From the NCBI GenBank assembly GCA_045598325.1, contig JAZLLT010000095.1, positions 1 through 8,133 of the forward strand: a stretch of 8,133 bases of DNA. The letters are read 5' to 3'. The notes under the pieces are model-generated. The model saw only the letters and a list, made by a program, of their open reading frames with translations, was not told where the DNA came from and searched no databases. Source of the DNA: RUG14130 sp045598325 (GTDB lineage Bacteria; Bacillota; Clostridia; Christensenellales; Aristaeellaceae). This document shows positions 1 to 6,599 of this stretch, piece by piece. The translations under genes and the position numbers were made by a program. How positions within the stretch are numbered: the stretch's first letter is position 1; the number at the start of each line of letters is the position of its first letter.

Positions 1-365
1 AGATCCATCACGGTGAAGCCGTTGCCTTCCAGCATCATGCCGACCAGGTTCTTGCCGATATCGTGCAGGTCGCCCTTGACGGTGCCGATGGCGACGGTGC
101 CCAGGGACTGGGCATTGGCGTCTACCAGCAGGGGCTTCAGAATGGCGGTGCCCGCCTTCATGGGGGGGGCGGCGACCAGGATCTCGGGAACATAGACTTC
201 GCCGGTCTTGAACATTTCGCCCAGTTCGGTCATGCCGACGATGAGGCCCTCGTTCAGAATGGTCTCCGCGGAAACGCCTTCCGCGAGGGCTTCGTTGACG
301 AGCTGCTCGACGATCTTCTTTCTTCCGTCCTTGACTGCGGTGATGATATCATTCATGTTTGCCAT
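1..365 (-). CDS. Corrinoid (B12-binding) methyl-carrier protein, C-terminal part missing
   Basis: This is the N-terminal 121 residues of a cobalamin-binding methyl-carrier of the MtbC/MttC/MtaC type; the rest runs off the left edge. It starts at the ATG at 363-365 (MANMNDIITAVKDGRKK), with GGAGG at 374-378 and an 8-nt spacer. Residues about 1-88 form the helical cap domain, with the typical TGEVYVPEILVAA stretch at 54-66. Residues from about 89 begin the Rossmann-like B12 domain, and D99-L-H101-D-I-G104 is the DxHxxG motif whose histidine ligates cobalt. In this family the protein accepts a methyl group from a substrate-specific methyltransferase and passes it to a second methyltransferase, in the cytoplasm. 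The substrate cannot be told from this subunit. The downstream S-L and GG cobalamin-loop motifs lie outside the window. Residues P67-P68 are encoded within a run of eight G on the plus strand. The gene begins 51 nt after the upstream permease and is probably co-transcribed with it. The family assignment is secure; the pathway is not. Confidence 0.93.
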   Translation of the reverse strand, partial: MANMNDIITAVKDGRKKIVEQLVNEALAEGVSAETILNEGLIVGMTELGEMFKTGEVYVPEILVAAPPMKAGTAILKPLLVDANAQSLGTVAIGTVKGDLHDIGKNLVGMMLEGNGFTVMD

Positions 366-373
366 AATACGAA

Positions 374-378
374 CCTCC
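374..378 (-). promoter_or_regulatory. Ribosome binding site of the corrinoid protein gene
   Basis: The minus strand reads GGAGG here, 8 nt before the ATG at 363-365. This consensus Shine-Dalgarno fixes the start of the corrinoid gene. The 51-nt gap to the upstream permease stop shows no hairpin followed by a T-run and no clear -35/-10 pair, so read-through from the permease genes is the simplest reading. Confidence 0.8.
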
Positions 379-416
379 GATAATCTTGATGAAAATTGTG
401 ATGTCGCTTACACGGT

Positions 417-1361
417 TTATTCGCCGGTCATGCCGGTCCGCTCGATGCCCTCGATGAATTTGCGCTGGAGTATGATGTACAGTATCAGAAGCGGCGCGAT
501 GGTCAGCAGGGTGCCCGCCAGACGGATAGACTCGTTGAGGCGGTTGACCGTGCTGAATTCATTGACCGGGAACAACTTTGAATAGGAGTCGACAAAGTTC
601 TGCAATTGCAGAGGCAGCGTCTGGATCTTGCCCTCGAAGAACATGCCCGCCCTGGTGGTTTCGTTCCAGTACCAGATGAAGGAGAACAGGAAGGTCACCA
701 GCACGGAGGAAGCCGTCATGGGAATGGCGATGCGGACGAAAGTCCGGAACCTGCCCGCTCCGTCGATAGCCGCCGCTTCATCCAGCGCCTTGGGATAGGA
801 AATGTAGAACTGGTAGAATATCAGGATGAACAGCGGGCTCTTGATGCCCTGACCGAAGATGGCGGGCAGCATCGTGGATAAGAGGTTGCCCGTGAGCAGA
901 TGGGTCTTGAACCATACATAGTTCGGAATCAGGGTCACCTGCACGGGGATGATGAAGGTCGCTACCAGAAACACGAACCAGAGTTTCTTGAGCGGGAACG
1001 CAAAGCGCGCCAGACCGTAGGCGATGAACGCCGTGGAGATGGTCTGAAGTACAGCGGGGATCAGGGAAGCAAGGACGGATGTGAGCAGGGATTTTCCGTA
1101 GTCGAGCACTTGAACAGCCCGCGCGAAGTTGCCCCAGTACACTTCCGTCGGAAGCCACCCCACCGTTGGATCCACCAGATCCGCCGGCGTCATGAGGCTG
1201 TTGGCGATCATGTAGATCAGCGGATAGACATACACGAAGCCGATGCCGATCAGGAGGGTATAGATGAGGATGTAGGTGAAGATGCCCGACCTGCCGTTTC
1301 CGCCCCGCAAAACACGGCGCAGCCTGTGCCGCAGGCGCGGAGTCATTGTCTTTTCAGCCAC
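417..1361 (-). CDS. Carbohydrate ABC transporter permease, MalG-type (second pair)
   Basis: This 314-residue inner-membrane subunit belongs to the CUT1 sugar importers (MalG family, MetI-like fold). It would pair with the permease encoded just upstream. A basic N-terminus (residues 8-23) is followed by hydrophobic segments near 27-53, 92-116, 126-147, 160-186, 215-232 and 282-299. The cytoplasmic EAA loop, which docks the ATPase, is at 195-214 (EAAAIDGAG, ending IAIP). The tail QRKFIEGIERTGMTGE resembles the conserved C-terminal F-x-x-G pattern of MalG proteins. Length is close to normal for the family. The start is a GTG at 1359-1361, chosen because AAAGGAGG sits 8 nt upstream; the ATG at 1344-1346 is too far from that site. 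The gene overlaps the end of the upstream permease by 19 nt, which implies translational coupling. The transported substrate cannot be read from the sequence. Confidence 0.95.
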   Translation of the reverse strand: MAEKTMTPRLRHRLRRVLRGGNGRSGIFTYILIYTLLIGIGFVYVYPLIYMIANSLMTPADLVDPTVGWLPTEVYWGNFARAVQVLDYGKSLLTSVLASLIPAVLQTISTAFIAYGLARFAFPLKKLWFVFLVATFIIPVQVTLIPNYVWFKTHLLTGNLLSTMLPAIFGQGIKSPLFILIFYQFYISYPKALDEAAAIDGAGRFRTFVRIAIPMTASSVLVTFLFSFIWYWNETTRAGMFFEGKIQTLPLQLQNFVDSYSKLFPVNEFSTVNRLNESIRLAGTLLTIAPLLILYIILQRKFIEGIERTGMTGE

Positions 1362-2266
1362 CGCTCATACCTCCTTTCCTTCCAGTTGTTGAGGATCAGG
1401 AACGCCAGACCGATGATCAGCAGCACTTCCAGGAAATACAGCCAAGACATCGCGGCGGAATAACTGAACGGACGGGCCGTCTCGAACATGTGGTCGACGA
1501 TCTTGTAGTTCACCATGTTGTTGGGGAAATTGGAAATTTCCACGATGGTGTACAGGGAGTTGACCAGAATGAGCGGGCGGATGACGGGGAGCGAGATCTT
1601 CCAGAAGATGACCCAGCCCGACGCGCCGTCGATGGACGCCGCTTCAAAAACCGAGTGGTCGACCTTCTGCAGACCCGCCAGAAAAATGATTGTCTGCACA
1701 CCGGAGAACCACAGAATCTGCACCAGATTGTCCAGCGTATACAACACCGGCTTTGACAGCGTTTCCGGCAACTGCGCCACGAACTGATATACCGCGTTCT
1801 GCGACGGCTGGATCACCATGGCTCCGTCGCCGGAAAGAAGTTCCGTCAGCACGGGACCGCTGATGATGATGACCGGCAGGAAGAATACCGCGCGGAAAAA
1901 GGTCCGCCCCGGGAACACATGGTTGAGCAGCAGCGCGATGACGATGGAAAACACCACGATGACGGGTGTCGAGCACAGGATGAAGATCGCCGAATCCGTC
2001 AGCGCCTGCGGGAACACCGTATCGACCCGCAGTGCGGAATAATAATAATCCAGCCCCTTAAAGGTCATTTCGATGTTCGCGCCGTTGATCCGGTCGACGG
2101 AATTGAAACTGAGTTTCAGGGCATACGCAACGGAATAGGCCGTAAAGAGGAAAAAGCCTATGATCCAGGGCGAGAAAAACAGATACCCGGCAATGGCATT
2201 TTTCTGCCGTATGGTCAGTCCGCGCCGTTTTTTCCGTCCGGCGGTCCGATCTGTTTTGTTGATCAC
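1343..2266 (-). CDS. Sugar ABC transporter permease, MalF/UgpA/LplB-type (second pair)
   Basis: This 307-residue membrane subunit of a CUT1-type importer partners the MalG-type permease that overlaps its 3' end. It has a short basic N-terminus (R/K-rich, 7-21), then the characteristic IAGYLFFSPWIIGFFLF first membrane segment (25-41), with further segments near 91-116, 124-142, 182-198, 228-246 and 273-292. The EAA loop is at 208-227 (EAASIDGAS, ending KISLP). A stretch of about 40 residues between hydrophobic segments (143-183, rich in Q, P and L) is probably an external loop. The start is a GTG at 2264-2266, with AAAGGGGG 8 nt upstream. The gene begins 3 nt after the stop of the DUF5696-like gene, so its ribosome binding site lies within that gene's last codons. 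It ends in TGA at 1343-1345. The substrate is unknown; no binding protein or ATPase gene is next to it. Confidence 0.95.
   Translation of the reverse strand: MINKTDRTAGRKKRRGLTIRQKNAIAGYLFFSPWIIGFFLFTAYSVAYALKLSFNSVDRINGANIEMTFKGLDYYYSALRVDTVFPQALTDSAIFILCSTPVIVVFSIVIALLLNHVFPGRTFFRAVFFLPVIIISGPVLTELLSGDGAMVIQPSQNAVYQFVAQLPETLSKPVLYTLDNLVQILWFSGVQTIIFLAGLQKVDHSVFEAASIDGASGWVIFWKISLPVIRPLILVNSLYTIVEISNFPNNMVNYKIVDHMFETARPFSYSAAMSWLYFLEVLLIIGLAFLILNNWKERRYERWLKRQ
1370..1377 (-). promoter_or_regulatory. Ribosome binding site deciding a GTG start
   Basis: The minus strand reads AAAGGAGG, 8 nt before the GTG at 1359-1361 and inside the end of the upstream permease gene. An ATG at 1366-1368 lies only 1 nt after it and opens a four-codon frame (MSGG, stop), so it is not the start. 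The site therefore selects GTG for the MalG-type permease. Confidence 0.8.
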
Positions 2267-2269
2267 GGT

Positions 2270-4528
2270 CTATTCCCCCTTTATGATATAGCCCTCTGCC
2301 GGAAGGACCATGCCATCCACTGCCGCATCCTGACGGGTGTAGTTGATATACAGGCTCTTGCCGTTATCGTAATCGACGCGGACCAGTCCCGCGCCCGCGA
2401 CTTTATGTCTGATGATTTTCGCGCCTTCAAAGGACGCGAGCGCCATTTGCATCTCATCCGAGATATCCGCGATCCTGTCCTTCCAGTCTTCGTAGGCGGT
2501 GGAGAACAGGTCCTCGCTCGGCGTGTCTTCCAGACTTGTGCTGTCCGAATAGGTCAGGATGAAAGACGGATAAACATTGTACTCCATCATCTTGAGGATT
2601 TTCGTCCGGGACAGATTGCTGACATTCAGATAGTCGCCGTACATGTCGACATGGCCTTTATAGACGATCTGCAGGAAGGGGACCGAATCGGTCTCGAACA
2701 GATACTGGCTGTTGAGCAGCGGAACATTGAACATATCATCCGCATGATCCGCAATGTACAGATTGGCACCGTAGACTGCCAGAGCCGTATCGCGTTCCGC
2801 CAGAACCGCGAGCAGTTCTTCCTTCGCCTGCAGGCGGGTGATCCCTCTGTTGCGGGTGTAATCCGCGTACAGGTAACTTCCGATGCCGTCGAATGCCATC
2901 GGGCATCCATTCAGGCCGTTGTCCTCCAGTTCCGCCATGTTTTCGCAAATCTGCGAAGACTTGACGAAATAGTTCTCCGTATACATCAGGTTGGGGTTGT
3001 CGTTCAGAGTGTAGATATAGGCCTTGGACATCGTGTTTCCCGCCTGCGTTTTGATGTTCAGTTGGGATTCATTGGCCGTTACGGGATTGGCGTACAAATA
3101 CAGCCGCGAGCCGTTTGCATTAAGCAGGTCCCGGAGCGCCTCATAACTATCCCCGCCGATCAGTTTCCCGTTGAGTTTTCCGCTGTCAACGGACGCGGCG
3201 TTCAGACCCTTGCCGTAAAAGCCCTTCAGGACCGCGGTGATGTTCCCGACACCCAGTTCCCCGAGTCCCTCTACCATTTCGGACACTTCACCGGCTGTTG
3301 AGAGAATCTGCATGCCGGGGATCAGGAACTGCTTCTTCACATCCGCCCCGAGAAAATCGATGTGCATGGGAATGGCGGTGTCCTCCCGCTCGCTGCGGGT
3401 CAGCGTGCCCGCGCTTTCCAGGAGGTTCCTGTACAGCACCGCCATGCCGGAGTAGTTGGCGTCCTCACCCGACAGGAAGTACATCGTCATCTCAAAATCA
3501 CTGACATTCGGGTCCGCCTGGGGCAGCCAGATGCCGCCGCCCGATTTCTTCGTCGGCTGCAGATATCTCTGCCTGACATCAAAGCGGCAGGTCGTCCAGT
3601 TGAAGTCGGTATAGACGCCCGCGGGCGTGGAAAGGATCGTTCCGTATTCGGCGCCCTCCCCCATCACGGCGAGGAAGGCGTTCTGATCGATGCCGTTGAC
3701 CATGCCGTAGACGGGCAGGAACACCTGCTTTTCCGCGACGGCAAAATCGTTCGGGCGGGATGTCCGCAGGTCATTGGCTTCCTCCAGCGCGTCGACGGCA
3801 TAGTTTTTCCCGTAGATGCGCTGCTCATAGCCGTTTAAATATTTCACGGATTTCGAGAAGCGGATCAGCGCGCCGCTCCCGTCCGGGATCAGCATGTAGC
3901 CGGGTTTTTCGTCCTCCCTGACGGAGCCGAAGAACGGCACGAAATAGAAGCATTTGAAGACATTGTTCCCGTTTTCCTCGATGCCGCCGCGGTCCACTTT
4001 GAAATGCAGACCTTCTTCCAGAACGGACACGGAAAAGGTAAACGCCAGTTTCAGATCCTCATATTCCGCGCGGCAGATGAATCCGTTATCCGTCATCGTG
4101 TAGGAAGTGGAGCAGTCCTTGCCGGAAATGCCCAGGCGCTTTTCGTTGTTCTTCTTGTCAAAGTATTCGATGGAAACGATGGAGCCCGCAAAGTCCTTCC
4201 AGGTTTTGTTGAGTCCCTGAACGGTGGACGGCTCGATGCTGCCCCAGATGTATCCCGTTTCCTTGCTCTCCACGCGGATGGCGTTGTCGCTTTGACTGAG
4301 CCACAGAACGAAGGTGTCATTCTCTCCCGCCTTCTCGTAGCCGTCGAGCGTGAATTCCGTTTGGATGGGCGTCAGGTCGTCCGCATGGGTATGACGGTTG
4401 GAATCCAGTTCAAGCGTCCTCACCCAGTTCACCGTGCCGTTATCCCGCGTATCTTCCGCGCGGGCAATGAGGCCGAAGACAAACGCCGAAGCCAGCACAA
4501 GCGCCAGCAGCCGCTTAATAACCGACAC
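2270..4528 (-). CDS. Secreted DUF5696-like protein, possible glycan-active enzyme
   Basis: This 752-residue protein has a Sec signal peptide: MSVIKR, a hydrophobic core at 7-21, and a probable signal peptidase I site after A-R-A at residue 24. There is no lipobox cysteine and no further membrane segment, so it is probably exported and released or wall-associated. Residues about 50-370 look beta-rich, with the phrase MLIPDGSGALIRF at 212-224 and FLPVYGM at 270-276. From about 380 to 690 the strand/helix alternation looks like a TIM barrel, including SRLYLYANP (474-482), MAFDGIGSYLYADYT (544-558), ALAVYGANLYIADHADD (582-598) and SVPFLQIVYKGHV (615-627). I recognise this pattern as DUF5696, a family of unknown function common next to sugar ABC permeases in Bacillota. 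A glycoside-hydrolase-like role is my inference; D547, D556, E611 and D613 are candidate active-site acids by position only. The start is a GTG at 4526-4528, with GAGGTGA 6 nt upstream and a 14-nt overlap with the preceding gene. The family call is from memory of sequence patterns, not a search. Confidence 0.88.
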   Translation of the reverse strand: MSVIKRLLALVLASAFVFGLIARAEDTRDNGTVNWVRTLELDSNRHTHADDLTPIQTEFTLDGYEKAGENDTFVLWLSQSDNAIRVESKETGYIWGSIEPSTVQGLNKTWKDFAGSIVSIEYFDKKNNEKRLGISGKDCSTSYTMTDNGFICRAEYEDLKLAFTFSVSVLEEGLHFKVDRGGIEENGNNVFKCFYFVPFFGSVREDEKPGYMLIPDGSGALIRFSKSVKYLNGYEQRIYGKNYAVDALEEANDLRTSRPNDFAVAEKQVFLPVYGMVNGIDQNAFLAVMGEGAEYGTILSTPAGVYTDFNWTTCRFDVRQRYLQPTKKSGGGIWLPQADPNVSDFEMTMYFLSGEDANYSGMAVLYRNLLESAGTLTRSEREDTAIPMHIDFLGADVKKQFLIPGMQILSTAGEVSEMVEGLGELGVGNITAVLKGFYGKGLNAASVDSGKLNGKLIGGDSYEALRDLLNANGSRLYLYANPVTANESQLNIKTQAGNTMSKAYIYTLNDNPNLMYTENYFVKSSQICENMAELEDNGLNGCPMAFDGIGSYLYADYTRNRGITRLQAKEELLAVLAERDTALAVYGANLYIADHADDMFNVPLLNSQYLFETDSVPFLQIVYKGHVDMYGDYLNVSNLSRTKILKMMEYNVYPSFILTYSDSTSLEDTPSEDLFSTAYEDWKDRIADISDEMQMALASFEGAKIIRHKVAGAGLVRVDYDNGKSLYINYTRQDAAVDGMVLPAEGYIIKGE
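2275..2282 (-). promoter_or_regulatory. Ribosome binding site of the second MalF-type permease
   Basis: The minus strand reads AAAGGGGG, 8 nt before the GTG at 2264-2266. It is embedded in the final codons of the DUF5696-like gene (stop TAG at 2270-2272), so translation of the two genes is probably coupled. Confidence 0.65.
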
Positions 4529-6563
4529 GATATTTCACCTCATTTCCGATGCCCGCGAAGAACTCATACAGTTGTCCCCAGAGCAGGTAAAGAATGGCGA
4601 ACACCACGATCGCCATGATGATGAAGAACAGGGTCAGAAGGATGTTCTTGATCGTTTCGGGGATGCGGTAGTTGTGCGTCTCCTTGATGCCGAGATAGAA
4701 GGTGACAGCCGTATAGCCGATGGTGAATATCCGCATGAGCGTAATCAGGAAACTCTCATTCAGCGTGAGCACATAGGTGAGCACGAAAGTGAGCGGTGTA
4801 AACACGATATACGGGGTCAGCGCGTACCCGGTCATGATATAGACATTCTTAAGAGAGCCTTCGCCGCTGTTGATGGAACTGACCATATAGTTGCCGGTGA
4901 TGAAAAGCCCCACGGGAACGAGGAACAGCAGGCTGAATGTGGCAAGGGACGCATCTTTGCTGGAGACGGTGCTGAAGATAAAGCCGGGGAAAATGGTGCT
5001 GATGATGAAAATCAGATAGGCAAGCGCGATAAGGACCGTAGCCGAAAGCACGCTTCCGTGAGCACCGGTTTTCAGGTAATAGTAGGAGTCGATGGGATGC
5101 CGCAGCACGGTCTTCATGTAGCGGATATCGCTGTACAGACGGTTTTTCTCAGCGAACTTCCGGTGCGCCCGCCGCACGGGTCCCAGGATCTTTTTCTTCT
5201 TGTCCAGTTCCCGGATGACGACCGCCAGGGCAATGACCGCGACGATAATGATCATCACGGCGGGCAGGTTCCTCGTGAGCCAACTGTTGCGGATCTCCCA
5301 GAACGCCTCGGAATATCCTTCCTTCGCGTTGGCGATGCGGTAATGTTTGAGCGCGCTGTCATAATCGCGGAGTTGGAAATAGGCGTTGGCGATCTCCTGA
5401 TTCGCCACCAGAGACAGACCGTTGGTTTTGAGCAGGTCCAGCCACAGATCCCTGCTCTTTTCATAGTCACCCCGGCTCAGAGAAGCCAGCGCGGTGTGGG
5501 CGGAAAGGGTAAACTCGGTCGGATAGAAAATCTGGAAGAAGCCGCGTTCTCTGTCCAGCACATAGAGATTGTTTTCTGCATCCACATCCACCGCCGCGGC
5601 GATGGTGAAGTGACCGTTGCGCTCATTGGAAACGGAGCGCCCGCCGAAGGAAGAAAGCAGCGATCCGTCCGGCGCGTACTCATAGATACAGCCGGTTTCC
5701 GTGATCGTGTAGATGATCCCGTTTTCCGCCACGGCAATATCCACAAAGTTGGTCTCGTCCATCAAAACGCCCGCGTTCGACAGGATGTTGACGCCCGCAA
5801 GGTTGTGCTTTTTGATGGAATCCATCGGCTCCAGTTTCGTTATGGTGAACAGGATGCCCGAGGATTTGTCGGTGGTCACATTAAACATGGTGTTCGGGAT
5901 ACGGTTGAACAGCATCTCCTTCTGTTCATCGGAAAAGAAGATATCCTGCACCATTTCGCGGAAGGTGATTTTGGATTTATTGGAACCGTAGAAACCGAGG
6001 AATTCTCCGTTTTTGTCAAACTGGATCATTCCCTGATAGGTGCCCTCGCTGATGACATAAATGTTTCCTTTGAAATCAACGGTGATTTTGCGGGGCGCGT
6101 AGCCGGTTTTCGCGCCGTAAATCGCGGACACGGGTTTTCCGAGGGTGAATACCGTGTTGCCCTCGTGGTCCAGAACAAACACCAGTTTCGCGCCGTAGTC
6201 CGCCACATAGATATAATCGTCGTTTACATACAGGCCGGAAGGCGTCACCATTCCGTCCGCCTTGTATTCACGCGCTGTCCGCGTGTCCATGTCGAACGCC
6301 ACGATGCGCGCGTTTCCGCCGTCCGCCACATAAGCGGTATTTCCGTACAGGAAGAGATCCTCCGGCAGGTTGAGCCCGGCATCCTGCATCAGGATCGCTC
6401 CGGGCATATAGGTATCCTGCGTTCTGATCCAGTTGCCGTTTACGGACATCGTATAGGAATGAGAAGTTCCTTCTATAGCCATGGCGCTTGATGTCAGAAG
6501 CATGAGCGCAAGCAGCAAAACAATAACGCACATGGCGGCCTTATTCCCAAACAACCGTTTCAC
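4515..6563 (-). CDS. NHL-like beta-propeller / TPR / Yip1-domain membrane protein
   Basis: This 682-residue protein has three joined parts. After a hydrophobic signal or anchor (11-28), residues 64-352 hold propeller-like blades, seen as repeated 'GxxYVxDxxxxRIVxFD' units at about 64-91, 105-144, 155-193, 273-308 and 319-352. Residues 356-412 look like two TPR hairpins (LSRGDYEKSRDLWLDLL; FQLRDYDSALKHYRIA). A membrane segment at 433-451 is followed by KKKK (455-458), placing the propeller and TPR outside and the basic linker (452-500) inside. LRHPIDSYYYLK (487-498) opens a Yip1-like domain with about five membrane segments (505-525, 541-557, 574-603, 606-625, 640-663). Propeller and TPR units usually bind ligands or partners, so a sensor or scaffold for the neighbouring transporters is plausible but unproven. 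No catalytic motif is seen. The start is uncertain: GTG at 6561-6563 gives the better signal peptide (MKRLFGNK), but AAAAGGGG abuts it and is 8 nt from a TTG at 6552-6554. The gene begins 36 nt after the upstream permease. Confidence 0.9.
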   Translation of the reverse strand: MKRLFGNKAAMCVIVLLLALMLLTSSAMAIEGTSHSYTMSVNGNWIRTQDTYMPGAILMQDAGLNLPEDLFLYGNTAYVADGGNARIVAFDMDTRTAREYKADGMVTPSGLYVNDDYIYVADYGAKLVFVLDHEGNTVFTLGKPVSAIYGAKTGYAPRKITVDFKGNIYVISEGTYQGMIQFDKNGEFLGFYGSNKSKITFREMVQDIFFSDEQKEMLFNRIPNTMFNVTTDKSSGILFTITKLEPMDSIKKHNLAGVNILSNAGVLMDETNFVDIAVAENGIIYTITETGCIYEYAPDGSLLSSFGGRSVSNERNGHFTIAAAVDVDAENNLYVLDRERGFFQIFYPTEFTLSAHTALASLSRGDYEKSRDLWLDLLKTNGLSLVANQEIANAYFQLRDYDSALKHYRIANAKEGYSEAFWEIRNSWLTRNLPAVMIIIVAVIALAVVIRELDKKKKILGPVRRAHRKFAEKNRLYSDIRYMKTVLRHPIDSYYYLKTGAHGSVLSATVLIALAYLIFIISTIFPGFIFSTVSSKDASLATFSLLFLVPVGLFITGNYMVSSINSGEGSLKNVYIMTGYALTPYIVFTPLTFVLTYVLTLNESFLITLMRIFTIGYTAVTFYLGIKETHNYRIPETIKNILLTLFFIIMAIVVFAILYLLWGQLYEFFAGIGNEVKYRVGY
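4535..4541 (-). promoter_or_regulatory. Ribosome binding site of the DUF5696-like gene
   Basis: The minus strand reads GAGGTGA, 6 nt before the GTG at 4526-4528. An in-frame ATG just upstream (4541-4543) is followed at once by AGG and TGA, so it cannot be the start. The site lies inside the 3' end of the preceding propeller/Yip1 gene. Confidence 0.7.
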
Positions 6564-6570
6564 CCCTTTT
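6563..6570 (-). promoter_or_regulatory. Ribosome binding site pointing to a TTG start
   Basis: The minus strand reads AAAAGGGG, whose last G is the first base of the GTG at 6561-6563, so it cannot serve that codon. It lies 8 nt upstream of the in-frame TTG at 6552-6554, the same spacing seen at three other starts in this window. This favours a protein three residues shorter, at the cost of a less basic N-terminus. Confidence 0.55.
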
Positions 6571-6599
6571 ATTGACCGGTCCGGGTCTCGGAAAAATCA

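Noticed and set aside
63..383. A plus-strand open frame of 106 codons at the left edge
   Set aside because: The minus strand in the same place encodes a clear corrinoid protein with the DxHxxG motif and a proper ribosome binding site, so the plus-strand frame is a shadow.
366..416. Possible terminator or promoter between the last permease and the corrinoid gene
   Set aside because: I could find no stem-loop followed by a T-run and no convincing -35/-10 pair in these 51 bases; the only clear signal is the GGAGG site.
1354..1368. A tiny ATG-initiated leader frame (MSGG) between the second permease pair
   Set aside because: Its ATG lies only 1 nt after the Shine-Dalgarno, too close for initiation. 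The same site is well placed for the GTG of the permease.
1919..3301. A 460-codon open frame on the plus strand
   Set aside because: It is antisense to the DUF5696-like gene and the second MalF-type permease, and shows the same shadow composition (runs of R, Q, D, H). The minus-strand proteins are recognisable and explain the whole stretch.
4398..6491. A 697-codon open frame on the plus strand
   Set aside because: It lies antisense to the propeller/Yip1 gene and the start of the DUF5696-like gene. Its translation is rich in H, R, D, Q and G without domain patterns or hydrophobic periodicity, as expected of a GC-rich antisense shadow, whereas the minus-strand reading gives clear blades and membrane segments.
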